Assembly: GCA_030428705.1 (NCBI GenBank)
Contig: JAUIDI010000001.1
Location: 620,001-684,000 of the forward strand
Origin: Bacteroidia bacterium
Lineage (GTDB): Bacteria > Bacteroidota > Bacteroidia > Flavobacteriales > Flavobacteriaceae
Length of the DNA: 64,000 nucleotides
Direction: 5' to 3'
Shown piece after piece: positions 8,706 through 17,409 of this stretch (within the stretch, counting starts at the first letter, position 1; every line of letters begins with the position of its first letter). The notes below the pieces were generated by a model. It had not been told where the DNA came from, did no database searches, and saw nothing but the letters and a program-made list of their open reading frames with translations. A program made the translations under genes and the position numbers.

Positions 8706-9258
8706 TTTAATTTGGGTTTGATGGTGCCTATAGGACAAAATGGTCTTTGGCAACCTTGGTTGTAACAAGTAGGTTTTTACTGCAGACTTCTGGTATCTCA
8801 GTTGAATTGTATCAATACATGACACTTGACATGCCGCCTTGGGCCATAATGCCCCATGGAGTACAGGTTTTTAAAATGTTATTCTGAAAAACCTTGAAAG
8901 GGAGTTTATTCAATAGGATATTTGTCTACCCCAAGGAAACAACTTTCCAATGCTGTCTGAAAATGTCGGTGTACAAAAATTCTAGGTATAAATAGCTTTA
9001 GACAGAGTGCCGGTATTTGACCTTTTCAGTGCTGGGAAATTTTGCCATGAAAATAGCACTGTTTTCATAGTTGTGGTTGTGGGGTAGGTAAGTTTTCATT
9101 TAGTGGGGTTTTGGGGGTTCGACAATAGTTCTTTATGCTTTTATCTTTTCCAAACATAGAAAAAAAAAATTCACCTCCGACCAAAAAGTAGGTATTTTCG
9201 TTCAAATGCACACTTGTAATCTATGCTATATTAAGGTATAAGGAGTAATCTTAAATTT
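8706..9258. other. intergenic stretch without a supported gene
   Basis: No open frame here has coding character. I see one imperfect stem (AGGTTTTT at 8865-8872 with AAAAACCT at 8887-8894), a run of A at 9160-9169, and a possible reverse-strand -7 box (CAAACATA at 9151-9158, read as TATGTTTG) with a TTTG at 9182-9185 spaced slightly too far. It may hold the promoter and a long leader of the response regulator gene. Confidence 0.4.
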
Positions 9259-9285
9259 AAATAGCGGGGCATTGCCCCGCTATTT
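9259..9285 (-). terminator. strong bidirectional hairpin terminator
   Basis: A perfect 12-base stem (AAATAGCGGGGC / GCCCCGCTATTT, loop ATT) lies 68 bases downstream of the PorP-type gene. GC-rich core and A/T flanks on both sides fit an intrinsic terminator that could work in either direction; it mainly ends the PorP/PD40 transcripts. Confidence 0.8.
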
Positions 9286-9352
9286 ATTAACCCAGTTTCC
9301 AACCACAAAAACCAGGACCCACTGTTAACTTTTAGTAGTAAGGATGAAACCT

Positions 9353-11077
9353 TCAATCAAGATATGTATTATTGACTATGGCCGTATTGTCACTGACTTC
9401 CATAATCCATTTTTCATCGTGATATTTTCCGTTTAAATCGGTAACCGATGCCATTCTAGCGTCTTCTTTGGCATTGAAATCGGCCAAATAAACGTAATAA
9501 AGTCCATTTTCTTTGTTGTAGAATTGCTTTGCGTTCAAACCTTGTTTTCTCAAATCTTCCATAAAGGCAGTAAGGTATTTTTTGGTCTTGTATACATTGG
9601 CGATAACGTAATACCCTGATGGTACGCCAACAATTTGAGATTGATCCAACACTTTTATGGGCAGATCCAAAAACTTATCGTTCTTTTTGGTATCCTCTAA
9701 TTTCGCCGGTTCAGGTTTTGTTTCGGCGACCATAACGGTATGTTTAAAAGCATTTGATTTATTGGATTTCGTCTCGATACTCTGTTTGAGATCATTTCTT
9801 AGCAACCGTACTATCGTTTCGAACCGTTTTTCAAATGCCGCAGTGAGGGCAGCTTCGACGGAGTCTTGTCGTAAGATCAGTTCGTCAAGGATCAAACGAT
9901 TCTCATGGGCTATTGAACCGGAAGCATTTTCTGTAATGGAACTTGCTGGCGAAACTTCTTTATTCGAGCGATTCTTTTTCCTTGATTCGAGGCGTTTATA
10001 AGAAGCCCTGTTGTTGTTTTCCGCCAATTTTTTGTTCTCTGCGGTAAGTTTCAAGATTTGCTCCTCATAATTTCTTACAATACCGTCAATTTTGTTATCG
10101 ACCGAATTTTCGGCCAAGACACCAAATCCGGCATTACGGTCCTGAAAGGTATAAGCTAGGGAGACTTCATGGTTCCAACCAAGATCGGAGTTTTCCTTTT
10201 TGATATCTTTTTCCATTAAATACCCTAATGACATTCTTTTGTTAAGGTTGACCCCAAAGCCCATAGATATACCGTAGGTGTCATCGATATTGCTTTGCAG
10301 CCAACCGTATTTTGGCAGATCGAGCAATATCGAGCCCATATAGTCCACACTTCCATCCGGATTTTTCCCCAGTTGTACCAAGGGCATTAGCCGGGCATCG
10401 GTAAACAAGCCTCTTTGGGCAGGGAAATAATGCGTGTACTGTAAGGAAGCCTTGATGCTTTTGTCGTTCAAGCTTGTTAGAAAATCATTCGTTGTTTGAT
10501 TGTATTTCAAAAGCTCTTTGGCATATAGTCCGAAATCAAAGTTTCCCAAAGAGAGGGTAATACCGGGTTGAATGGCCAATTTGCTCTCTTTTCTTGCCGT
10601 ATTGATTTCCTGATCTCCTTCATCTGCAATAACACGATTTTTGTCAAGGCCCTCATTGAAGTAGGTAACATTGGTACCAAAACTGAGCTTGCTATTCGTA
10701 CCCAATTGAACCGAGGTGGCGTAGTTCGCATTAAAACCAAATTCTTGCACAACACCAAGCCACTGGCTATATACGCTGATTCCTAGAGCAGTGCGTTCAT
10801 TGAGTTTGTTACTGAAACCTAGAAAATAGTTTTGACTGTTGTCCTCGAAAGTAGCATACTGATTTCTATGCAGAATATTGATATATGATTTATTTTCCCG
10901 TACAAGTGAAAATGTCGGGTTTATCAAGAACCTATTGAAAAACAATTGGTTGTGATAAGAACTTTTGGTATCTAAATCCGTGTTGTCTTCTTGTCCATGG
11001 ACGGTATATGCACCTGCTATTCCAAAAAGTAGGATAGCGAGGCATAGCTTGAATATTAATCTACTATTGGTGTTCAT
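9353..11077 (-). CDS. PorP/SprF family outer-membrane protein with C-terminal SPOR-like domain
   Basis: A signal peptide (cleavage after VHGQ, residue 29) leads into a PorP/SprF barrel: YHNQLFFNRFLINPTFS is the family's opening motif, followed by regular beta strands to about residue 330 (YSQWLGVVQEFGFNANY, GISMGFGVNLNKRMSLGYL). Residues 335-365 are a short coiled coil, then a Ser/Lys-rich linker. Residues 488-562 look like a SPOR domain (GYYVIANVYKTKKYL, LYYVYLADF, WIMEV), which in other proteins binds denuded peptidoglycan. PorP/SprF proteins serve type IX secretion or anchor its surface adhesins. It is the last gene of a three-gene reverse-strand set and is followed by a strong hairpin. 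The SPOR fusion is the notable part. Confidence 0.85.
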   Translation of the reverse strand: MNTNSRLIFKLCLAILLFGIAGAYTVHGQEDNTDLDTKSSYHNQLFFNRFLINPTFSLVRENKSYINILHRNQYATFEDNSQNYFLGFSNKLNERTALGISVYSQWLGVVQEFGFNANYATSVQLGTNSKLSFGTNVTYFNEGLDKNRVIADEGDQEINTARKESKLAIQPGITLSLGNFDFGLYAKELLKYNQTTNDFLTSLNDKSIKASLQYTHYFPAQRGLFTDARLMPLVQLGKNPDGSVDYMGSILLDLPKYGWLQSNIDDTYGISMGFGVNLNKRMSLGYLMEKDIKKENSDLGWNHEVSLAYTFQDRNAGFGVLAENSVDNKIDGIVRNYEEQILKLTAENKKLAENNNRASYKRLESRKKNRSNKEVSPASSITENASGSIAHENRLILDELILRQDSVEAALTAAFEKRFETIVRLLRNDLKQSIETKSNKSNAFKHTVMVAETKPEPAKLEDTKKNDKFLDLPIKVLDQSQIVGVPSGYYVIANVYKTKKYLTAFMEDLRKQGLNAKQFYNKENGLYYVYLADFNAKEDARMASVTDLNGKYHDEKWIMEVSDNTAIVNNTYLD

Positions 11078-11214
11078 CTTAGTGGGGTATTAGCATTGTT
11101 TGTTTTCCGGTGCCCCTCATATCAATTTCTTGCTAGATAGTGGTCGGTAAAATCCGTTTACTACCGCCTAAGAAACTTGCTCGATCATTTAATCCTCTTT
11201 GGTTAAGTCGTCTT

Positions 11215-12465
11215 CTATTCATTTTCGAAAACGGTGGTCGAATAATCGATTTTGTCCGTGTTGTTGAGAATATCAAACAGGTCGTACTCCTTTTTCCGTA
11301 CAGGCCTGCTGTTTTCATTGTTGAAGTAAAAGGCAACATGTTGAACGGAGTTTTTATCGTTTCCTCGGTTCGACATTACATAGCCCATTCTATCTCCTTT
11401 TTGTATGATTATTGAAAAATCATCGTCCTTACTATTGATATCGCTTCCAAGATTCACGGACCAATCAACTCTTTTCGAACCGACCTGGGCCATATATACA
11501 TCTAGGCCTCCGAATCCCCTGTGCCCGTCAGAGGCGAAAAACAAAGTGTTGTTTGCCATAAGGTTAGGATAAAGGTCATTCTTTTTGGTGTTTATCTTTT
11601 CCCCCAAGTTCATAGCGACGCCTACACTACCATCCTTCCCGATGTGCGAAACATAGATGTCGTATTGGCCAAATGTACCCGGCATGTTGGAAGCAAAGAA
11701 CAAGCGCTTGCCATCATCTGAAATTGTTGGATGTTTCGCCGAAGCATATTTGGGGCACAGGGCCAATTGCTTGATATTCTGCCATTGTCCGTTTACCTTT
11801 TCGGCCCTGAATATTTTATGTACCAATTCCTTTTTTGAAAAAATACCATACAAAGGCTTTAAGTAGATGGCCTTGCTGAAGTAGGCGGTATTGCCGTTGT
11901 CGGTTACGGCGATAGGTGCTACATAAGCGTTTTCGGTGGTCATAATCTCTTCCATTAAGGGTTCTAAGCCACGGTCTATGGGCCTTACGGCATCGGTAAT
12001 AAGTTCGCCTGAAGGCGTGAATTCGAAGTCCCTAAACCTACTTTGCTTTTTCTTTTGGATTTGATAATCGGCCTTGACCATAGCGACCATTTTGTCATGA
12101 CCGAGGTTAACTACTGATGATGATTTGGGATCCGTCTTTCGAGAAGCATACTCGAATCTTTTGAGGTAGCTTTTGGGTAGGTCCCCATCTTCACTGATTT
12201 CTTTTAACTTCTTGTACCAAAAAATGGCATCGTCATAATTCTCGGCCAAAAAACTGGCATTTCCGAGGTCTTCGAAAATCGCTTTGTTTTCATAGCCCAG
12301 CCTTTTAAGCTCTAAATAATTGTTCAAGCGTTTATCGGTGGCCTGGGCCAAGGCAATAGTTGAATTGTCGAACTTGCTTGTCTGCGCGGATTGCCCATAT
12401 ATTGAAAAGGATAGAATAGCGAAAATACATCCGAATATATGGTTGTAGGATAAAGTATTTTTCAT
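11215..12465 (-). CDS. TPR/PD40-repeat periplasmic protein, PorE-like but lacking OmpA domain
   Basis: The 416-residue protein has a signal peptide (ILSFSIYGQ), a TPR-like helical region (residues 50-110, FLAENYDDAIFWYKKLKEI) and a WD40-like/PD40 propeller region (residues 170-380) with repeats such as ISDDGKRLFFASNMPG, KKNDLYPNLMANNTLFFAS and GGLDVYMAQVG. Relatives that pair with PorP/SprF proteins (PorE type) continue into an OmpA-like peptidoglycan-binding domain; this one stops after a short acidic tail (DYSTTVFENE). The neighbouring PorP homologue carries a SPOR domain instead. I infer an envelope scaffold for a type IX-linked surface complex. The stop is clean and no frameshifted OmpA remnant is seen in the 137 bases downstream. 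Confidence 0.8.
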   Translation of the reverse strand: MKNTLSYNHIFGCIFAILSFSIYGQSAQTSKFDNSTIALAQATDKRLNNYLELKRLGYENKAIFEDLGNASFLAENYDDAIFWYKKLKEISEDGDLPKSYLKRFEYASRKTDPKSSSVVNLGHDKMVAMVKADYQIQKKKQSRFRDFEFTPSGELITDAVRPIDRGLEPLMEEIMTTENAYVAPIAVTDNGNTAYFSKAIYLKPLYGIFSKKELVHKIFRAEKVNGQWQNIKQLALCPKYASAKHPTISDDGKRLFFASNMPGTFGQYDIYVSHIGKDGSVGVAMNLGEKINTKKNDLYPNLMANNTLFFASDGHRGFGGLDVYMAQVGSKRVDWSVNLGSDINSKDDDFSIIIQKGDRMGYVMSNRGNDKNSVQHVAFYFNNENSRPVRKKEYDLFDILNNTDKIDYSTTVFENE

Positions 12466-12715
12466 AATAGATCGATAAAGGGTTAATAATCATCGACAAA
12501 GTTCACGTAATGCCTCGATCGATTACCTAATAAAAATTAATAGGTTTTTGGCCCTATGATCTATTTTTTGTTAAAATTGGAAGAATGCAATGCCAATCTT
12601 ACTCTTAGATTGAATAAATGACGCAAATATAATATTGCGTTGGTTGTGGGTGAATTCTTTTTCGAAATGTTCCATTTCATGCCTAAAAAAACAAGCATTG
12701 CTTTTTGGGACACAT

Positions 12716-13543
12716 TTATTTTACATTGATCAACACGGCCTCGCAACTCTTGAGATCGGAGTTTAAGACTATGTTTTCTGCTTTACTGCCATCAACGATT
12801 TCAATCGACACCGTATTGGGTGGAAATTTCCCCAGGTTATGCGCATAGAGAAAGAGGTCGTTCGGCTTGGAGGGGTCTAGCGAAATTGCCACTTTCTTCT
12901 TATAATATTGCAATGTGTACTTGGAGACTACGGCTTCACCATTTAGATAAATGGAGACAATATCACCGTCTTTCCTGCTGTGGTCCCAAAGGTTGATATG
13001 TATATTCGGGCTGCTCACCTCCAATTCTTCCACATAATTTATTTTTCGCCCGTCGAAAGCGTCCCTTACCGTTGGAAGAGCTTCGGGTTCTACCGATACA
13101 ATGGGTTTTATTTGACGAGGTTTCTTGGAAATCGTAAATAAAGGCGTGGCATTCTTGGCGATATTGTTCTTATCGTCGGGAAAGAGTTCGATGCCAAAAA
13201 CCCGGTAGTTCGCGCTTGCCTGAAGATAATGTTCCAGTTTTATACTTTCTGCAAAGCCACTGTTCTTGAAAATACCCAGTTCCTGGATGACCATATCGTC
13301 TTTTGACAGATAGAATTTAATGGTCTTGTGGGCAGGTATGTTCTTGGTCGTCCATTCCAATTTAACCAAACTGGGAGCTTCCCATTCGGTTCCGTTTTTA
13401 GGATAGGTAATGGTTATTTCCGTTTTGGCTATCGTTTCGTTAGTGTCCAAGGCTTCACCATAAGCCAATATACTTCCATGTGTATGGATCGGTATCAACA
13501 TAACGAACAGAAGAACCTTAAAAAGAAAATGCAATCTTCGCAT
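12716..13543 (-). CDS. secreted protein with Kre9-like Ig domain
   Basis: A 275-residue exported protein (hydrophobic residues 5-22). Residues 45-135 resemble the Ser-Thr-rich GPI-anchored (Kre9/Knh1-like) fold: ITYPKNGTEWEAPSLVKLEW, then TIKFYLSKDDMVIQELG and YRVFGIELFPDD. Residues 165-275 form a second beta domain with WDHSRKDGDIVSIYLNGEAV and LFLYAHNLGKFPPNTVSIEI, a pattern I know from extracellular proteins of this phylum, where a carboxy end in AVLINVK is usual. No type IX sorting domain is present. It is the first gene of the set with the PD40 and PorP-like genes, in the place where a large adhesin commonly sits. It may be the cargo or a surface subunit. Confidence 0.6.
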   Translation of the reverse strand: MRRLHFLFKVLLFVMLIPIHTHGSILAYGEALDTNETIAKTEITITYPKNGTEWEAPSLVKLEWTTKNIPAHKTIKFYLSKDDMVIQELGIFKNSGFAESIKLEHYLQASANYRVFGIELFPDDKNNIAKNATPLFTISKKPRQIKPIVSVEPEALPTVRDAFDGRKINYVEELEVSSPNIHINLWDHSRKDGDIVSIYLNGEAVVSKYTLQYYKKKVAISLDPSKPNDLFLYAHNLGKFPPNTVSIEIVDGSKAENIVLNSDLKSCEAVLINVK

Positions 13544-13584
13544 GACAGTATTAGAACGTAAAACGCCCCAGTGTAGTATATAAT

Positions 13585-14583
13585 TTAGAAGAAGGTGTTT
13601 ATATGAAAATCAATCCTTTCTTGCCTTTTCAGTATGTTTTTCAAAGGTCTGCCCATTCCGTTCCATTCAACGGTCATGACATCATTTTCTTGAAGTATGA
13701 TCTTTTCCCCAAAGCTAAACGCATCGGCACCAAAGAAATGGATATGCCCCAAACCCGCAATGCGATGGTTTTCATATTTGAAATGGTGGTACTCGAGATT
13801 ATAAAGGCTATGCGACATATTCGCTTCGCCGGTATTGATTGACCGCTCCCATAAAACCTTGTTATCCCTGATGATACTAACACTTCCTGAGATTTCTTTG
13901 AAATCATTAGTCAACACTAGTTCTGGCCCCAAAGAACAGTTGCGGATTTTCGAAGGTGCCAAATAGAGGTAGTTTTTCCGCTCCATTACATGATCCGAAA
14001 ATTCATTGGCCGTTGCAAAACCGATTCGCCAAGGATTTCCTTTAAGATCGTTGATATAAATTCCTGCAACTTCGGGCTCTTCACCGCCATCATTTCCAAA
14101 ATAGGGAATGTTCAAAACCTCGCCATGTGCCTTTAAAATTGTTCCATTGCCTTTATAGAACCATTCGGGTTGTACGCCGACCTCACCTTTTTTGGGATGT
14201 CCGCCTTCCACGCCCCATAAATACATTTTCATACTATCGGTGAGTTCGTGTTCCGCTTCCGCCTCATGCATTTTCTGACGATTTTCGGCACTGGCCTTAT
14301 GGGTGAGACCGGTGCCCGACAACATTAATTTGGTCGGATCGGTAGGATGGTCGAAAGCGGGGAGAAGTCGCCAATTTGATTTGCCTTCATAAACGGAATC
14401 ATAGTTCAATAATTCTTCAGAAATGTTTTCTTGTACGAGCTGCTTCAAGCCCCCTCCGATTCGTAATGTTTCAATCACCAATTCGTATACCGAGCTATAG
14501 TTGGAAACCAACCGTAGTTCGGGTTCTTCGACCAGGGCCACTTTTCTACCATTTGCTTTGTGCCTTATCTGTACCAATCGCAT
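13585..14583 (-). CDS. fumarylacetoacetate hydrolase (FAH) family protein, AraD1/GguC type
   Basis: This 332-residue protein has the N-terminal pattern MRLVQIRHKANGRKVALVEE and the sequence SGTGLTHKASAENRQKM, which I associate with the AraD1/GguC branch of the FAH superfamily. The metal-binding FAH fold follows (LGPELVLTNDFKEISG, GLGHIHFFGADAFSFGE). AraD1-type enzymes dehydrate 2-keto-3-deoxy sugar acids such as L-2-keto-3-deoxyarabonate in non-phosphorylating pentose oxidation. The Gfo/Idh/MocA oxidoreductase gene lies 38 bases upstream in the same direction, which supports a sugar-acid pathway. No dedicated transporter or sugar dehydratase is in the window, so the substrate is open. Confidence 0.78.
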   Translation of the reverse strand: MRLVQIRHKANGRKVALVEEPELRLVSNYSSVYELVIETLRIGGGLKQLVQENISEELLNYDSVYEGKSNWRLLPAFDHPTDPTKLMLSGTGLTHKASAENRQKMHEAEAEHELTDSMKMYLWGVEGGHPKKGEVGVQPEWFYKGNGTILKAHGEVLNIPYFGNDGGEEPEVAGIYINDLKGNPWRIGFATANEFSDHVMERKNYLYLAPSKIRNCSLGPELVLTNDFKEISGSVSIIRDNKVLWERSINTGEANMSHSLYNLEYHHFKYENHRIAGLGHIHFFGADAFSFGEKIILQENDVMTVEWNGMGRPLKNILKRQERIDFHINTFF

Positions 14584-14621
14584 TGGCCTTTTCTTAGGAA
14601 ATTGAGATTTGATGTTTGGGC

Positions 14622-15710
14622 TTAAATTTTTACCTGACAGTTCTGTGCCGCGGATTTGTAAATTGCCTCGACGACTCGAATATCCCTCAGTCCTTCTTCG
14701 CCGGGTACCATCATAGGCTCGCCGTTTTTAAGTGCCAGTGCATCGTCGTCCATTTGTTTGGCCTGTTGGTTTTCCAACGTAAAATTGATGATGGTGCCAT
14801 CCGACATACTCCCGTTGTTACCACCATAAGAGGAATGTGGCTCCATTTGAAGCGACCCTTTTTCGTACGTTACCTTGAGATAATTCATTTGCATGCCATA
14901 GCTTGTATGGCAGGCAGCCCGCGCACCACTAGGGAATTCCAATTGAAACATGGCGGTTTCCTCGACCTCGTGATAGATTTCAGGCCGTGTTGTAGAAGTT
15001 TGGGCAACGACCGAAATGGGTTCTTCCCCCGTGGCCAATCGAGCCCCTTGAATGGCATAGACCCCCATGTCGCCCATAACACCGCCACCCATAGCCTTTT
15101 TTTGTTTCCAATGTGTGGTTCGGCCATCAAAATAACCGGCAGCCGAGGTTACCATTCTTACTTTTCCGAACTTTTGTTCTTTTGCTACATTCATATAGGC
15201 CTGAATATTGGGGTCGTGTTGACAACGGTATCCGATTGCTAGTTTGACCTTATTGTCCTTACAGGCCTTGATCATTGCCTCACATTGGGCTACGGAAGGT
15301 GCCATCGGTTTTTCGCACCATACATGTTTACCTGCCTTCGCCGCCCGAATGGAGTATTCGGCGTGCATCGAAGGAGGAAGTACCACGTATACCACATCGA
15401 TATCCGTGTTGTTGGTTATTTCGTCAAAATTTTGGTAGTTGTAAATGTTCTTATCCTCAAGACCATATTTCGCTTTCCATACAGGGATTTTTTCCGGACT
15501 TCCGGTGACAATGCCCTTAAGTTCACAGTGCTGTGTCAATTGTAGGGCAGGAGCGAGGAGATCTGTACTGTAATACCCAAGTCCGACCAAGGCGATTCCC
15601 AATTTTTCCTTTTGCGGCCTTGAACCACAGAAAAGGGTATTTGGAACAAATGCAGTAGTTGCGGCAACGATGCCCGCTTTTTGAATGAATTCCCGACGTT
15701 GATTTCTCAT
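14622..15710 (-). CDS. Tat-signal Gfo/Idh/MocA family oxidoreductase
   Basis: The 362-residue protein begins with a twin-arginine signal (QRREFIQKAGIVAATTAFV), possibly ending in a lipobox-like LFCGS. The NAD(P)-binding fold follows (GIALVGLGYYSTDLLAPAL) with the diagnostic EKPMA motif of this family (CEKPMAPSVAQCEAMI) and IGYRCQHDP. The closest known type is glucose-fructose oxidoreductase, a periplasmic enzyme that carries a tightly bound NADP and oxidises one sugar while reducing another. The C-terminal beta sheet is complete. It is probably transcribed with the FAH gene downstream, suggesting periplasmic sugar oxidation feeding a cytoplasmic sugar-acid enzyme. The sugar is unknown. Confidence 0.88.
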   Translation of the reverse strand: MRNQRREFIQKAGIVAATTAFVPNTLFCGSRPQKEKLGIALVGLGYYSTDLLAPALQLTQHCELKGIVTGSPEKIPVWKAKYGLEDKNIYNYQNFDEITNNTDIDVVYVVLPPSMHAEYSIRAAKAGKHVWCEKPMAPSVAQCEAMIKACKDNKVKLAIGYRCQHDPNIQAYMNVAKEQKFGKVRMVTSAAGYFDGRTTHWKQKKAMGGGVMGDMGVYAIQGARLATGEEPISVVAQTSTTRPEIYHEVEETAMFQLEFPSGARAACHTSYGMQMNYLKVTYEKGSLQMEPHSSYGGNNGSMSDGTIINFTLENQQAKQMDDDALALKNGEPMMVPGEEGLRDIRVVEAIYKSAAQNCQVKI

Positions 15711-15801
15711 TTCAATATGGATTAAGGCGAGAAATTACGACAAGAATCCGAATAAATCAACTAATGTGCACCTTCAACAGTGTCCTATTCATGCATCGAA
15801 A

Positions 15802-15894
15802 CTATTCAACAAAAAGAATGTACAGTGCCCATAAAAAGCAGAATACGCAAAATGCATATACCAAATAATCGTTTATAGTAGTTTTTTCTTTCAT
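15802..15894 (-). CDS. possible 30-residue single-TM protein
   Basis: An ATG-started frame of 30 codons ends at TAG (15802-15804). It begins MKEKTTINDYLVY and continues as an almost unbroken hydrophobic run rich in Phe, Cys, Leu and Trp, ending in FVE; this is the composition of a one-helix membrane protein. It lies 91 bases upstream of the Tat-signal oxidoreductase in the same direction. An A/T-rich leader precedes it but no Shine-Dalgarno is clear. Bacteroidota encode many such tiny membrane proteins; homology cannot be judged here. Confidence 0.4.
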   Translation of the reverse strand: MKEKTTINDYLVYAFCVFCFLWALYILFVE

Positions 15895-16151
15895 AAAAAT
15901 GGGTTTATGTTATATATATAAAACCCGGAAAAGTGTCTTTAAGGATTTCAGCACCCATGTATGGGACAAAAATTCGATATGTTGCCAATGTGTCGGTCGA
16001 AGCGGCCAAAATCATCTGTGAAATGAAAAATACAAAAATCCGTAAAACCTTTAAATACGGCACTTCATCGATAAAAGGCATATCGTTTTCAAAGCTGTAG
16101 AGCCTTAAAAACGCTATTTTGCCGTTCAAAAATCGGTTTGGTTATCGATAC
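15895..16151. other. intergenic stretch, nothing firmly supported
   Basis: A reverse-strand frame of 74 codons (15905-16129) would need a TTG start and shows no recognisable domain, and a 47-codon frame on the other strand is equally weak. There is an alternating TA run at 15910-15920. I see no hairpin that would act as a terminator for the aminotransferase gene. Confidence 0.4.
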
Positions 16152-17264
16152 CTAGGCCATTACCTTTTTCAGGGCGTTGGCGAATTGCCGCACTTGCTCG
16201 ATGGTCCCAGTGCTGATACGTGCCCAATCCAGTAGTGGGGGGAATGGCCTACCGATAAGAACTCCTTCTTTTTGCATGGCTTGGATTATTTCTTGTATGG
16301 GCCGGCCTGTTTTAAAGAATACAAAATTGGTGTGTGAAGGTATATATGGAAGCTGCAAATCGTCCAAAGTAGCGTAAATAATATCTTTTGCCTCTTTGTT
16401 CTTGAGAATACTGAATTTGTAGAATTCATCGTCCCGTAATGCTTCCTTGGCTGCCTCGATAGCCAATATGTTAGTATTGGCCATTACACTGGCCTTCAAA
16501 CGTGTGGCGATATCGGGCCGCGCCACCAAATATCCGATTCGCATACCCGCAAGCCCATAGACTTTTGAAAAGGTCTTTGAAACGATAACATTTCGCCCCT
16601 GTTTGACCAATTCGATCATTGAGGGGTAATCGGGTTCGGTAATGAAATCATAGTAGGCCTCGTCACTAAAGATCATTGCCTTATTATCGTGTGTGGTACA
16701 GAAATCTTTTAACTCATCCTTATTCAATAAGGTGCCGGTCGGGTTGTTCGGATTACAGATAAAAATGAGGCGGGTCTTATTATTGACTCTTCGCGACATG
16801 GCCTCAAGGTCATGTTGCATTCTATCGTCTACCGGAACACGGTGGACATGGGCACCGAAAGTTTCACCATAACGGAGCATGCTTTGAAAGGTAGGATCGG
16901 CGGCAATGAGTTCACCGCCATTAAGGCCATAGGTCAATCCCACGGCTTTCAACCCTTCCGTTGAACCGCCCGTAACGACGATATGATTTTTGGTGACCCC
17001 TTCTTTTTCGGCAATCATCGGAACCAAACTTGACAATGCCCCAAAGGGATAGCGGCAGGCGTCATCGAAGGTATTGGCAATGACGTCACGTACGCGTTTT
17101 GAAGGACCATATGGGTTCTCGTTCGAACTCAATCGAACCGGACCTTCTTCCATAGTGGTTTTTGACGGAATTTCAAGCGCGAGGCCCTCGAAGCCTCCCA
17201 ATAGTGCAAATCCTCCGGAAAGACCGACTGTTCTGAGCCAATTTCTACGATCTATATTTCTCAT
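16152..17264 (-). CDS. Tat-signal PLP-dependent aminotransferase, histidinol-phosphate aminotransferase-like
   Basis: The start at 17264 puts a twin-arginine signal at the very N-terminus (NIDRRNWLRTVGLSGGFAL); the frame is open 12 codons further but adds nothing recognisable. Fold-type I class I/II features are complete: LSSNENPYGPS, NPNNPTG, SDEAYYDF, and the PLP lysine K234 in KTFSKVYGLAGMRIGY, with a C-terminal arginine in WARISTG. The family members closest by pattern are HisC enzymes, which transaminate histidinol phosphate in the cytoplasm. An exported copy next to other Tat-signal enzymes is unlikely to serve histidine synthesis, so another amino donor/acceptor pair is probable. The substrate is unknown. 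Confidence 0.85.
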   Translation of the reverse strand: MRNIDRRNWLRTVGLSGGFALLGGFEGLALEIPSKTTMEEGPVRLSSNENPYGPSKRVRDVIANTFDDACRYPFGALSSLVPMIAEKEGVTKNHIVVTGGSTEGLKAVGLTYGLNGGELIAADPTFQSMLRYGETFGAHVHRVPVDDRMQHDLEAMSRRVNNKTRLIFICNPNNPTGTLLNKDELKDFCTTHDNKAMIFSDEAYYDFITEPDYPSMIELVKQGRNVIVSKTFSKVYGLAGMRIGYLVARPDIATRLKASVMANTNILAIEAAKEALRDDEFYKFSILKNKEAKDIIYATLDDLQLPYIPSHTNFVFFKTGRPIQEIIQAMQKEGVLIGRPFPPLLDWARISTGTIEQVRQFANALKKVMA

Positions 17265-17409
17265 TTTTGAAGTGTTGTTTCGAGAAATTAAGATACGCAT
17301 TAATTAGGAAAGCTTCCCGCTTACCGGAAAGTAATCACGAAAAGAGGAGTTATATGCTCAAATAGTCCAGAAATAGTTCGGATTACATTGGTTTTATGCT
17401 TCAGAATGG

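Noticed and set aside
9151-9185. Possible reverse-strand promoter (TATGTTTG with TTTG upstream)
   Set aside because: The spacing of 23 bases is at the edge of the accepted range and the leader would be over 400 bases; kept only as a note.
14616-15242. 208-codon frame on the forward strand
   Set aside because: Antisense to the Gfo/Idh/MocA gene; a shadow of its codon pattern.
15905-16129. 74-codon reverse-strand frame after the aminotransferase gene
   Set aside because: Needs a TTG start, has no ribosome site and no recognisable sequence; spacing fits an operon, but this alone is too weak.
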